Part shown: positions 8,756 to 17,641 of the stretch, piece after piece
How the letters are laid out: each line of letters opens with the position of its first letter
Position numbering within the stretch: the stretch's first letter is position 1
NCBI GenBank assembly: GCA_002731275.1
Contig: PCBK01000098.1
Location: 1 to 64,000, forward strand
Length of the DNA stretch: 64,000 bases
Direction: 5' to 3'
DNA from: Deltaproteobacteria bacterium
Lineage (GTDB): Bacteria > Myxococcota_C > UBA6777
The notes under the pieces: model-generated
The model's database searches: none
The model's input: only the letters and a program-made list of their open reading frames with translations
What the model was told of the DNA's origin: nothing
Program-made: the position numbers and the translations under genes

Positions 8756-8914
8756 TCCCCTTTTCACGTGACCTTCATCAAAACTTCTTACGCGCACATA
8801 CGTATACGAAGTATATCTGTGCCAGCAAAGATTGGACGGATGTGTTCCGTTGTGGCACAAAGACCTGTATTGTAGAGGTCACCATTGTGTGGGATATCTA
8901 GAGGAGAATATGAG
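8756..8914 (+). other. Short intergenic stretch with nested inverted repeats
   Basis: GTGCCA at about 8820 and TGGCAC near 8855 pair across a loop that itself contains CGGA/TCCG. It could be a weak terminator or leader structure for the next gene. No convincing promoter was found. Confidence 0.2.
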
Positions 8915-9142
8915 ATGATACGTCAGTTTACCTGGTTGTGTGTTTGTTGTATGTGTTTGTCCTTCGGAGGCTACGCCCACGCCGCGCCACCTGTAAAACG
9001 AGCGGCGAAGAGCAAGAAGAAGGCAAAAGATGTTGAGAACTGGGTGCCTTCGTTTATTCCTGATGTACAGCCTCCTAAAAAAGGTGTGAAAAAAAACAAA
9101 CCAAAACGCGTCTATGGCAGCGATGACGCGCCTGCCTTGTGA
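8915..9142 (+). CDS. Small exported Lys-rich protein
   Basis: This 75-residue protein is a signal peptide (hydrophobic core with four cysteines, cleavage near AHA) followed by a short Lys/Pro-rich tail with no cysteine. GAGGAG at 8901-8906 lies 8 nt before the ATG. It sits between two larger basic exported proteins and may work with them. No family recognised. Confidence 0.55.
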   Translation: MIRQFTWLCVCCMCLSFGGYAHAAPPVKRAAKSKKKAKDVENWVPSFIPDVQPPKKGVKKNKPKRVYGSDDAPAL

Positions 9143-9265
9143 GCGCGTGAGCGAAAACTTTGTGTCTGAACGTTGCGTGGGCAGGTGAGGGAGACTATAT
9201 TGTTCGCGCACTTGCCCGTGTACCATCACATCAAAAAGAGAGTTGTCGAGAGCCAGGAGGTCTGC

Positions 9266-10213
9266 ATGCGAAAGTTTCTGTGGGTAAGGCACTGTTGTTG
9301 TTTCGTTGTGTTTAGTGTTTTTCTCGTGTTTTCGTCGATCGTGTCGGCCAAAACACAAGGTTTTGAAGAGTGTAAAGAGACTTGTTTTAGTAAAGAGTGT
9401 GGGGAAGCTGGGGAGCGATGTCCTACTGCGTCACAAAAGCGCCGCTTTCGCAGTCTATGTCATGGAAAATGTGTGGAGCAGATGAAGCGCCAGGATGAGC
9501 AGCGTATACAGAGAGCACACGAGCGAAAGCTCGCGCTGTTGCGGGCTCGCTCGCAAAAAACACGAGAGCTGCTCCTTTTGAAACACAAGCTCTGGGTGAA
9601 GAAGCGAGAGACAGTGGCACGTCTTCGCCTTCAATACGAACGCGCAAAGAAAGAACAATCACCCAAAACAGTTGCCCTCTTAAAGAAGATGCAGCGTGCA
9701 TACGCCGTGCAGATGAGAGCCATGCGACGTAAACTCGCCGCCAAAGAGTCCTTCTACAGACTACGCAAAGATATCCGTCAGACCGAGCGAAAAGAGTATG
9801 TGCGCCGGATCAAAAAACTCAAGCAACGTCTCGCGAAAGCCTCCACACAAAAGGATGAGCCGGTGATCAAGCGCTTTACATCGGAGCTTGCCAAAGAGAA
9901 AAAGCTCGCGTACGAAGCGACCAAGAAAGCCGCGCTGCTTCAAGTCAATCTACTCGACACACGTGTCCAACAAAAAAACCACGCGATCAAAGAGATCAAA
10001 GTCGAGCGCAAACAGATCAAGCAAGCCTCCCAAGAGGCCAAACAAAGTAAGAACAAGAAGAAGTTAATGGCGCTCGCCAAACGTCTTGGTGCGCTCGCAG
10101 GACAACAAGCTGCACTCTCCCGTCAGGCCGAGCTCGAAAAACTCAAGCTCAAGAAGGCCAAGGTGGTTCTGACCTCCGTCAAAAGCGCAAATCCTGATTC
10201 CCTCCAATATTAA
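9266..10213 (+). CDS. Exported coiled-coil protein with N-terminal six-Cys module
   Basis: The 315-residue protein has a signal peptide ending near VSA, then a compact module with six cysteines in which CKETC and CHGKC form a pair of Cx3C motifs. From about residue 70 to the end it is a long, charged Lys/Arg/Glu/Gln-rich helix with heptad character, predicted coiled coil. AGGAGG directly precedes the ATG at 9266. The Cx3C spacing is shared with the protein at 8174. A structural periplasmic or envelope role is plausible; no family recognised. Confidence 0.65.
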   Translation: MRKFLWVRHCCCFVVFSVFLVFSSIVSAKTQGFEECKETCFSKECGEAGERCPTASQKRRFRSLCHGKCVEQMKRQDEQRIQRAHERKLALLRARSQKTRELLLLKHKLWVKKRETVARLRLQYERAKKEQSPKTVALLKKMQRAYAVQMRAMRRKLAAKESFYRLRKDIRQTERKEYVRRIKKLKQRLAKASTQKDEPVIKRFTSELAKEKKLAYEATKKAALLQVNLLDTRVQQKNHAIKEIKVERKQIKQASQEAKQSKNKKKLMALAKRLGALAGQQAALSRQAELEKLKLKKAKVVLTSVKSANPDSLQY

Positions 10214-10236
10214 ACACCGGCAAAGGAGAAACGATC

Positions 10237-11466
10237 ATGAAACAACATATTCTTTTTGCTTTTGCCGTCTTGAGCCTTCCCTGGATCTCCATGTGTCGAC
10301 CAGGAAGCGGCAACGTCGTCCCTATCTCGAAGATCTGTCGTTATGATGGCGCTCACTCCGGGGATACTGTGAAGGTGATCTGTACAGGGATTGGGAGCAG
10401 TCAAGAGACCGCATTTATCGATGCGAAAAAAGCGGCGACTTGGTACGTCGCCTCCAAAATGCTCGACACTGAATACGAACGCAAACGCTTTGACCTGATC
10501 CACAAACAATTTTACGCTCGCTACAACACCTTTCTTTCAAAAGCCGATACGGACGGGACGTACAAGCAAGATGATAGTGGCCGTGCCCAAGTTGAGGCGC
10601 AGCTTCACGTCAATCGTTCGTTGATCTCCGCCTATCTCAAAGAGAACAGGGTGGTCGATCTGAAAAAAATCCGCGAACAGGTCGGGAATCCAACGGTCGC
10701 CGTCGTGACCAAGTGGAAGACTCGCGATCCTCGGTGGGAGTCCTTTGTCAAAGGTAGCGCGAGTGAATTCCTGACTGAGCGTCGTTACAACACCCTTGAC
10801 CTCACGTCCGGTATGAAAGGCCTCAACAAACTGACGAAGGCGCTGTTGAAGAGCGAACAGATCCCTGTGGATAAAAAGTTCCGCGCGGCGATGGCGATGG
10901 GAGCTGATGTGTATATTGAGGTCTCAGCCTGGGTGGAGAACGTCGGTGCGAGCACCAAAGGTGCCGCGCGCGTCAAAATCTACGAGACGACCACAGGGAA
11001 ACTGATCGGCGATAGTCCTGCCTTTGGTCGAAGCTACCCACGCACCGCACAGAGCGAGTTTCGGACTGTGAAGGAAGCCGTGCAGAACGCGACGGAAAAA
11101 TCACTCGGTCACGCCATGAAGTATTGGCGTGAAGACGCAGTCAAAGGGAACCGCTACTACATCGTGCTCGCAGGAAAACTCGACGCAGTCCAGGATATGA
11201 CGGATTTGTTGTCTTTGAAGCTGAAAAAAATGAAGGGTGTGCAAGGATTTCGCCGCAGCGTAGCGACCGCAAAGAGGATGATCGTGACCTTCCAGAGCAA
11301 GCTCGATCAGACCGAGATGAGCCTGACACTCAAGAAAACGTTACGTGGTGCTTCTGGCGTGAAGACGCTGAAAATCCCCCTGATGACTCGCAAGTTTTTT
11401 CTCTGCCTGCTCAACGTGGACAAACAAGTCTCTGTTGATTCTGATACCCTTCCCCCCGGACTATAA
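10237..11466 (+). CDS. Exported protein with FlgT/LPP20-like N-terminal region
   Basis: The 409-residue protein begins with a signal peptide and, near residues 45-75, a segment with GTGIGSSQETAFIDAKKAA character. This resembles the Gly-x-Gly plus alanine-rich helix of FlgT/LPP20-type periplasmic proteins. The middle contains a domain of the kind that builds DVYIEVSA and KIYETTTGK strands, as in CsgG/FlgT-like folds. The family call is tentative. AGGAG is well spaced to the ATG at 10237, 23 nt after the preceding stop, so it is probably the last gene of the exported-protein run. Confidence 0.6.
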   Translation: MKQHILFAFAVLSLPWISMCRPGSGNVVPISKICRYDGAHSGDTVKVICTGIGSSQETAFIDAKKAATWYVASKMLDTEYERKRFDLIHKQFYARYNTFLSKADTDGTYKQDDSGRAQVEAQLHVNRSLISAYLKENRVVDLKKIREQVGNPTVAVVTKWKTRDPRWESFVKGSASEFLTERRYNTLDLTSGMKGLNKLTKALLKSEQIPVDKKFRAAMAMGADVYIEVSAWVENVGASTKGAARVKIYETTTGKLIGDSPAFGRSYPRTAQSEFRTVKEAVQNATEKSLGHAMKYWREDAVKGNRYYIVLAGKLDAVQDMTDLLSLKLKKMKGVQGFRRSVATAKRMIVTFQSKLDQTEMSLTLKKTLRGASGVKTLKIPLMTRKFFLCLLNVDKQVSVDSDTLPPGL

Positions 11467-11476
11467 GTCTAACGCC

Positions 11477-12874
11477 TCACTCTCCACTCGTCCGTTTGTT
11501 GCGCAAACGCACCGCGAAAAAAGCGTCCATATCGTGGTCTTCTGGTGTCGTCCACAGGTAACCGTGTGCGTCGAAGAGGGAAGGCCAACGCTCTTGTTGT
11601 GTACCAGGTTCGACAACAAAGTGTGGGTGTCTCTCCAGAAAAGATTCGATGATGTCGGTCGTCTCGTCTTTTGTGTCCGTACATACGGAGTAGAGGAGGA
11701 CGCCATCGTCCTTGAGGTGGGCGGCGGCGTTGTCGAGGAGGCGACGTTGGAGTGAGGCCAACTCTTTGATCTGTTCTTTGTTTCGGTTGTAACGGATTTC
11801 TGGATGTCTTCTCAGGACGCCGAGACCAGAGCATGGTGCGTCGAGCAAGATCTTGTTGTAGAGTGTGTTGTGATCTTCTGCTTTGGTCTGGACGTGTGGG
11901 GGTAACGGCATCGTCGCGTCGTGGACTTGAAGCTTTACATTGTGTAGACCAAGACGTTCACAATTTTGGCGGATCAATTCGATTCGATGGGGGTGAAGAT
12001 CGAGGGCTGTCACGTGGGCTGCTGGGGCGAGTGAGGCGATGTGTGTCGTCTTTCCACCTGGCGCTGCGCAGATGTCGAGGATATGTTCCCCTTCTTGCGG
12101 CGCGAGCCAGTGAGCGAGTAGTTGTGCAGCTTCGTCCTGGACGATGAAAGCCTTTGGGTACTTTTTGAGCCACTTACCGATCGAGAGAGAGGAAGAGACG
12201 CGTAAGCCATCTGGGGAGAAGACTGTGGGCTGACTTTCGATATCTTTCTTGTTGAGCAAAGCCTGTAGATCTTGAACGCTTCCCCAGGCCGACTGGACAC
12301 GTAAAGTGAGTGGAGGTTGTTGGTTGTTGATGAGCAGTCGTTTGTGTGCTCGTTCTTCACCCATTTGTTTGATATATCGTTTGATCAGCCAGTGTGGGTG
12401 GCTCGTTTGGACCTGCAATCGTTTGAGAGGGTCTTTGATGTTTTCGTGCTGACAAAGGCTCTCTTTTTCGCGTTGGATACGCCGCAAGATGGCGTTGACG
12501 AGATTGGCAACTTTGGGGCCTTTTTGTTTTTTGACGATCTTGACGGCCTCGGAGACGCTCGCTCTTTCAGGGATCCGGTCCAGATACAGCATCTCAAAGA
12601 TCGCGATCCGCAACGGCGCGAGGATCGAAGGATCGAGTGAGCGAAGCCCTTTGCGAGCTGTCTGTTCGAGAAGGTTGTCGAGCTCGTAGAGGTGGCGTAA
12701 GACACCGTAGATGAGCTGTGTGATCAGACCGATGTCTTCTTTTTTCCAGCCTTGTTGTTGGTGGAGTGTGTCGAGCAGCCGATTGGTAAAGGCCTCATCT
12801 TTGAGGACACGTTGAAGGAGTTGGCTGGCTTTGCGTCGGGGATTGGGTGGGGGAGGGGTTGAACGTTTGCTCAC
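11477..12874 (-). CDS. rsmB: 16S rRNA (cytosine-967-C5)-methyltransferase
   Basis: The 465-residue protein has the NusB-like N-terminal RNA-binding domain (about 12-150, including RIAIFEMLYLDRIPERASVSEAV) followed by a Rossmann methyltransferase domain. SAM-binding LDICAAPGGKTTHIA lies near residue 270, LDAPCSGLGVLRRHPEIR carries one conserved Cys, and LYSVCTDTKDE carries the other Cys of the RsmB/NOL1 family. It methylates C967 of 16S rRNA. Its start codon overlaps the fmt stop by 4 nt, indicating translational coupling. Its 3' end lies 10 nt from a convergent gene. Confidence 0.93.
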   Translation of the reverse strand: MSKRSTPPPPNPRRKASQLLQRVLKDEAFTNRLLDTLHQQQGWKKEDIGLITQLIYGVLRHLYELDNLLEQTARKGLRSLDPSILAPLRIAIFEMLYLDRIPERASVSEAVKIVKKQKGPKVANLVNAILRRIQREKESLCQHENIKDPLKRLQVQTSHPHWLIKRYIKQMGEERAHKRLLINNQQPPLTLRVQSAWGSVQDLQALLNKKDIESQPTVFSPDGLRVSSSLSIGKWLKKYPKAFIVQDEAAQLLAHWLAPQEGEHILDICAAPGGKTTHIASLAPAAHVTALDLHPHRIELIRQNCERLGLHNVKLQVHDATMPLPPHVQTKAEDHNTLYNKILLDAPCSGLGVLRRHPEIRYNRNKEQIKELASLQRRLLDNAAAHLKDDGVLLYSVCTDTKDETTDIIESFLERHPHFVVEPGTQQERWPSLFDAHGYLWTTPEDHDMDAFFAVRLRNKRTSGE

Positions 12875-13875
12875 GAAGAGGTCTCCTCGTCATTGGGACT
12901 GCCGAAGGTATAGCCTTCAGGGAAGCTGTTGCCTGCGAGGTATTGCTTGACCTCAACGCGTTTTTTTCCGGCAAATTGGATCGATTTGACACGAACAGCG
13001 CCTTCTTTGCAGGCGATCACAAGACCATCTGCGTCCGCGTGGAGCAGCTGCCCTGGAAGTCCGTTTTGTTCTACGACACCGACGGATTCGTAGAGTTTGA
13101 CGGTCTTTTGTTCTGGCGTCAGGCTACGTGCGCCGGGGCGTGGGGCCATCGCTCGGATCCAGTTATGGACGTCAAGCGCGGGTTGATCAAAGTTGACCCA
13201 GAATTGTGATTTGTCGAGCATTGGTGCGTGTGTCGCGGCGTCGTGCTCTTGTGTGGTTTGTGTCAACGTCCCCGCCTCTATGGCATCGAGGGTGTCGAGC
13301 AATACTTGTGCACTCAGCGCTGCGAGTCGATCGTGCAGCTCACCAACCGTCTCATTCGGCAAAATTGGGATGCTCAGGCCTTTGAGAACGTCACCTGTGT
13401 CCATCCCGGCGTCCATGAGCATGGTCTGCACGCCTGTCTCGGCTTCGCCGTCTGCAACGGCCCAAAAGATCGGGTTGGCGCCTCTGTATTTAGGGAGAAT
13501 AGAGGCGTGGCAGTTGATACAACCCATGGGGGGGACGTCGAGGATCCTCTGGCGCAAAATTTTTCCGTACGCGACGACAACGGCGAGGTCTGGTTTGTCC
13601 TCTTGAAAGCGCGCGAGGGACTCTTTTTTGGTCATTCTGTCTGGCTGAAAGACGGGAATGCCAGCCTCGACTGCGAGCTTTTTGACTGGGGGAGGTTGGA
13701 TCTTGCGCCCTCTCCCTTGTGGTTTATCGGGCTGTGTGTACACACCGACAACTTCGTGCTTACTGTCGATAAGTGCTTGTAGGCTGGGGACGGAAAATCC
13801 AGGAGTTCCCATAAAAACGATACGCCAGGGACGATCTTTGGGGACTTCTCTTGTGTAGGGGCTGGTCTTTGTCAA
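12871..13875 (-). CDS. fmt: Methionyl-tRNA formyltransferase
   Basis: The 334-residue protein has the formyltransferase domain with RIVFMGTPGFSVPSLQAL, GVYTQPDKPQGRGRK, the catalytic Asn/His segment INCHASILPKYRGANPI and the Asp-containing LMDAGMDTGDVL, followed by the C-terminal Fmt barrel. It formylates initiator Met-tRNA. The start is a TTG at 13875 preceded by GGGAG with a 6-nt spacer. It precedes rsmB in a two-gene operon, the usual fmt-rsmB arrangement. Confidence 0.93.
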   Translation of the reverse strand: MTKTSPYTREVPKDRPWRIVFMGTPGFSVPSLQALIDSKHEVVGVYTQPDKPQGRGRKIQPPPVKKLAVEAGIPVFQPDRMTKKESLARFQEDKPDLAVVVAYGKILRQRILDVPPMGCINCHASILPKYRGANPIFWAVADGEAETGVQTMLMDAGMDTGDVLKGLSIPILPNETVGELHDRLAALSAQVLLDTLDAIEAGTLTQTTQEHDAATHAPMLDKSQFWVNFDQPALDVHNWIRAMAPRPGARSLTPEQKTVKLYESVGVVEQNGLPGQLLHADADGLVIACKEGAVRVKSIQFAGKKRVEVKQYLAGNSFPEGYTFGSPNDEETSS

Positions 13876-13946
13876 TGTGCGCTCCCATATTGGTAACGTC
13901 GTGTTGAAACGTGAGGCGAAACGGTCGCTCTCTGGCGATCTCGCAA

Positions 13947-13975
13947 GGTATAGGCAACAACCTCGGTAAAGTCAA
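13947..13975 (-). promoter_or_regulatory. Candidate sigma70 promoter of fmt-rsmB
   Basis: On the minus strand TTGACT (13975-13970), a 17-nt spacer and TATACC (13952-13947), about 70 nt upstream of the fmt start. Confidence 0.5.
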
Positions 13976-14057
13976 GAACGACGGGTTATGTGCATCTCTG
14001 TTGTGTTGTTTGTGTCTTGCCTTTTGGCGTCCGTGTATACATTTTGGACGCGTTCTC

Positions 14058-14086
14058 TTGTCGAAAGTTCGTGTTTTGCGTATTAT
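14058..14086 (+). promoter_or_regulatory. Candidate sigma70 promoter of the ArsA-type ATPase pair
   Basis: TTGTCG (14058-14063), a 17-nt spacer and TATTAT (14081-14086) lie about 75 nt upstream of the first ATPase start, in the 289-nt gap divergent to fmt. Confidence 0.45.
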
Positions 14087-14164
14087 CACGAATCCGGAAG
14101 TACAAAGCAGCATCCTATCAAAGCGATTGGATGAAGTTCATGATGGTGAGTTTGGGAGGTTCTA

Positions 14165-15124
14165 TTGCTTTCGTCTTGTCTCGAAAAGCGATTAATTGTC
14201 AACATTGGCAAGGGAGGTGTCGGCAAAAGTATGCTGACAGCGGCGCTCGCGCGCTATGCGGCTTCCCAAGGTAAACGCGTTCTGATCTGCGAGGTCAACG
14301 CCAAAGATCGGATGGCCTCCTTGTTTGCCAAAGAGATCCCTTCCTCCATCGATACACTCGACCAGGTCTGGCAACTCGAAGACAACATCTGGACCGTCAA
14401 TATCCACCCCAATGAGAGCATGAAGGAGTATGTTGTTCAGGTCCTCAGGCTCAAGATTCTCTACAAAGTTGTCTTTGAAAATCAGCTCATGCAACAATTC
14501 TTGCGAGCGGTTCCTGGTCTTCAGGAGCTCGTGTACATCGGAAAGGTGTGGTTTCACACGACAGAGCTACGCAAGGACAACACGCCCCGCTTTGATATGG
14601 TCATCGTCGACTCTCCTGCCACAGGACACGGTCTCGCGATGCTGCGAATCCCCGATGTGATCGTTCGTACTGTTCCTGTTGGCCCGATGCACACGGCCGC
14701 GCAAAAGATCAAGGATGTCCTCGAAGATCCCACACAAACACAGCTCAATCTCGTCACATTGCCTGAGGAGATGCCGATCAATGAGACTGTTGAGTTGTAC
14801 CACTCACTCGCGAATGATCTGAACATGCACGCCGAACAGATCTTCATCAACCAGTGGCCCCATTCACCTTTCCAAGATTCACATCGTGAACAGTTTTCGA
14901 CTTTGTACGACCGAGCGATCGAACATCCGACGCTCGCGCCTTGGTTTGCGGTGGCCAAAGACGCACAAAAGAAGCACGAAAAAGCCAGTCGTTATTGCGA
15001 AAAGATCAAGGCCGACCTTGGACTCTCTCTTTTGACACTGCCCCACGTGTACGCACCTCCTTCCGAAGGAGATATTGTTTCCTCCCTCTCCCAAGAGCTG
15101 CTGGCTCGTCACACCGCACAATAG
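14165..15124 (+). CDS. ArsA/Get3-family ATPase, subunit A of a pair
   Basis: The 319-residue protein has the deviant Walker A GKGGVGKS at residues 15-22, including the signature lysine that in SIMIBI ATPases reaches across the dimer. The switch-II-like VDSPATGHGLAML corresponds to DTAPTGHTLRLL of Get3. There are no arsenite-binding cysteines or tail-anchor-binding features that I can identify. The start is a TTG with GGGAGG 4 nt upstream. The stop lies 9 nt before the second ATPase, so the two are cotranscribed and probably form a heteromer, as described for the paired ArsA-like ATPases of actinobacteria. The substrate is unknown. Confidence 0.82.
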   Translation: MLSSCLEKRLIVNIGKGGVGKSMLTAALARYAASQGKRVLICEVNAKDRMASLFAKEIPSSIDTLDQVWQLEDNIWTVNIHPNESMKEYVVQVLRLKILYKVVFENQLMQQFLRAVPGLQELVYIGKVWFHTTELRKDNTPRFDMVIVDSPATGHGLAMLRIPDVIVRTVPVGPMHTAAQKIKDVLEDPTQTQLNLVTLPEEMPINETVELYHSLANDLNMHAEQIFINQWPHSPFQDSHREQFSTLYDRAIEHPTLAPWFAVAKDAQKKHEKASRYCEKIKADLGLSLLTLPHVYAPPSEGDIVSSLSQELLARHTAQ

Positions 15125-15133
15125 GAGCGAGCA

Positions 15134-16339
15134 GTGTTACAAGAGTTGATGTCCGAGAAGCGATTGATCGTTTGCGCAGGCTCTGGAGGCGTTGGAAAGA
15201 CGACTGTGAGTGCGGCGCTCGCGCTCTCGGCTGCGTTGCAAGGTAAGAAAGCCTTGGTCGTCACCATCGACCCTGCAAGACGTCTCGCGAATGCGCTCGG
15301 CTTCGAAGAGTTTGGCAACGAAGAGTTTGAGGTGGATCTGAGCACGCTGACTTGTAAGGGGGAGCCTGTCACTGGCCAACTCTTTGCGATGATGTTGGAT
15401 CAAAAACTCACCTTTGACACTCTGGTCGAGCGATACGCTCCTGACGCTGGAAGCGCGCAGAGGTTGATGGAGAATCGCTGGTACCAACAAATGAGCTCCG
15501 CACTCGCAGGGGCACAAGATTATATGGCCGTTGAGAAGCTCTACGAGATGGCTCAAGAACGGGACTACGATCTGATCGTCCTCGATACACCTCCTACGAC
15601 CAACGCGCTGGATTTTCTCGAAGCACCACAGAGACTGATGGATATGTTGCAGTTACAGCCGATCCAATGGTTTCGCAAGGGTGTGGGAGGAGGAGGGACC
15701 GCGAGTCGATGGTTGCGTTGGGGAGGGTCTTCACTGATCAAAGCGCTGGGTCGAGTTGTCGGTGGAGAAGTCGTAGAGGAGCTCTCCACACTGCTTCAAG
15801 ACATGAGCATTCTTTACGATGGATTTAAAGAGCGCGCAGGGGAGATGTGGGGACTCTTGCGTTCTGATGAATGTGGTTTCTTTCTCGTCTCTGCACCCAA
15901 TCGTTCAGCGCTCAAGGAGGCCTTGTTTTTCCACCACAAACTGCTGGAGTCTGGGATGCCATTTTCTGGGATCTGGCTCAATCGTGTGAGAGGGTTTTAT
16001 CAGGACAAGCACACCTGGAGCGCGCTCCCCCAACAATTTTCTCGGCCTGACGAAGAGGCACTAGAAGTGCTGGCAAAAGAGATTTGTCAAGATGGTGAAT
16101 CGCTCGAAGATACGGTGGTTTTGTTGCGAGATATGTCCAGGCATTTTGGGCTGGAGTTTCAAGAGGTGGAACAAGCGCGAAAAGAAGTTGTCTTTTTGAG
16201 GGAGCAACTTGGGGAGGAGCCTTTTATTGGGTTGCTTCCTTTGATTCAAGAAGAGCTCCACGAGTTGGCTGGACTTGCTCACGTTGGACAGCTCCTGCTC
16301 GACGACGGCGTTGGCCCCTTGCTTGATGAGGCCATGTAA
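15134..16339 (+). CDS. ArsA/Get3-family ATPase, subunit B of a pair
   Basis: The 401-residue protein carries GSGGVGKT near residues 16-23. The signature lysine of the KGGVGKT motif is replaced by Ser. IDPARRLANALGF follows, a typical ArsA A-loop, and LDTPPTTNALDFL sits at switch II. A Gly-rich GVGGGGTASRW insert lies near residue 180. Starts at GTG with GGAG six bases upstream. Compared with its partner it is longer and lacks the intermonomer lysine, so the two sites of a heterodimer would be unequal. Cytosolic; role unknown. Confidence 0.82.
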   Translation: MLQELMSEKRLIVCAGSGGVGKTTVSAALALSAALQGKKALVVTIDPARRLANALGFEEFGNEEFEVDLSTLTCKGEPVTGQLFAMMLDQKLTFDTLVERYAPDAGSAQRLMENRWYQQMSSALAGAQDYMAVEKLYEMAQERDYDLIVLDTPPTTNALDFLEAPQRLMDMLQLQPIQWFRKGVGGGGTASRWLRWGGSSLIKALGRVVGGEVVEELSTLLQDMSILYDGFKERAGEMWGLLRSDECGFFLVSAPNRSALKEALFFHHKLLESGMPFSGIWLNRVRGFYQDKHTWSALPQQFSRPDEEALEVLAKEICQDGESLEDTVVLLRDMSRHFGLEFQEVEQARKEVVFLREQLGEEPFIGLLPLIQEELHELAGLAHVGQLLLDDGVGPLLDEAM

Positions 16340-16437
16340 CACGCACACGTCAAAGAGCTGTAGGCAGTCTGCGAAGTGACGTCTCTTCTTGATGAGGCGA
16401 TGGTTTTCACCCCCAGATTGATAGGAGAGAGGACTCT

Positions 16438-17631
16438 ATGGACTCCAAAGCACTCTTTGTCTGTCTTTTTTGTTTCGCGTGGTTATCGCAAGGATGTACA
16501 CATCAGGTCCGCAGCAAAAAGCCTGTTCAGGTGGTCAAACTCGCCCCCATGGTGTTTTACAGCAAAGGGGGGAAAGTTGTTCGCATCGAGCAATACAACG
16601 ACAAAGAGCTGTTTGAAAAAGGTGCCGTCGCGTTTCGAGGGGAGAAATACGCAGAGGCCGCCAAATACTACGAACGTATCCTCAAAGCCTTTCCCAAATC
16701 GAGCTACACACAACTTGCGACCTACAATCTCGCGCTCTCCTCTGAGCGACTCAAACGCCACGATCGGGCGATCTCTTTATATGAGAAGGTTTTGTCGGGA
16801 AATATTGACGATGAAACCCGCCAACACGCTCAATTTCGTATCGGCGCAAATCTCGTCGAGCTGAAGAAGTGGTCGCGTGCAGAGAAGGTCTACGCAGCCC
16901 TCGCCTTAAAGAAAAACATGGATGTCTCCGATCGCCTCGAAGCGATGGCCAGTCTCGGACTCTCTCAACAACAGCTCGGGAAGCCCTACCTCGCGGAATC
17001 CACATACCGCAAGACCTTACGCTTGTTTCGCAAAGAGTCGCGCAAGGAATACCTCGGCAACGATTACTTTGCGTCTATGGCGCAATTTCAGATTGGGAAA
17101 ATTTACGAAGATCGCTTTCGCAACCGAAAATTCCGCACCGAGCTCGACAAAATGAAAGAGGATCTAGAGGCGAAGGCTTCTGATCTGTTACGTGCGCAAG
17201 CCCACTACATTCGGACCATTCGTTTGCGCAACCCCCACTGGATTGTGGCTTCGCTTTACCACATTGGTCAGCTCTATCGCCACATGTATCACGACATGAT
17301 GCGCGCACCTGTTCCCAAAAAACTCAGCCAAGAAGAGCGTCAGATCTACCGGAATATGTTGAAAAAGCGCATTCGGGTGTTGCTGAACAAGGCGATCGCT
17401 GCTTTTGAGCGCAACCTTCGGGCAGCGGAGACACTCGGTCTTGGAAAAGACAAGTTTATCGTGAAGACCCGCGAAGAGCTCAAGCGTTTGCGTCAATTCA
17501 TCATGAAGGAATATCTCGCAGAGCCATCCTTTAAGGAGAAAGAGAAGGGCAAGGAGGAGAAGAAGTCGGCACCTGATGTGTCTGAGAAGAACCCGCCTTC
17601 AAAGCCATCTTTTGCGCCGCCTCAGCGGTAG
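16438..17631 (+). CDS. TPR-repeat lipoprotein
   Basis: The 397-residue protein has a short hydrophobic leader ending in LSQGC, a lipobox-like site. From about residue 65 it has tetratricopeptide-type helical pairs (for example AFRGEKYAEAAKYYERILKA, then SERLKRHDRAISLYEKVL). The C-terminal 40 residues are Lys/Glu/Pro-rich. It is probably a scaffold in the outer membrane or periplasm. AGGAG precedes the ATG. It lies about 100 nt after the ATPase pair and may share its transcript. Convergent with pheT, only 10 nt away. Confidence 0.75.
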   Translation: MDSKALFVCLFCFAWLSQGCTHQVRSKKPVQVVKLAPMVFYSKGGKVVRIEQYNDKELFEKGAVAFRGEKYAEAAKYYERILKAFPKSSYTQLATYNLALSSERLKRHDRAISLYEKVLSGNIDDETRQHAQFRIGANLVELKKWSRAEKVYAALALKKNMDVSDRLEAMASLGLSQQQLGKPYLAESTYRKTLRLFRKESRKEYLGNDYFASMAQFQIGKIYEDRFRNRKFRTELDKMKEDLEAKASDLLRAQAHYIRTIRLRNPHWIVASLYHIGQLYRHMYHDMMRAPVPKKLSQEERQIYRNMLKKRIRVLLNKAIAAFERNLRAAETLGLGKDKFIVKTREELKRLRQFIMKEYLAEPSFKEKEKGKEEKKSAPDVSEKNPPSKPSFAPPQR

Positions 17632-17641
17632 GGGGAATGTT

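Noticed and set aside
16376-16864. 162-codon plus-strand frame starting with LLDEAM-like peptide
   Set aside because: Most of it overlaps the TPR lipoprotein in another phase; only the short duplicated segment is notable.
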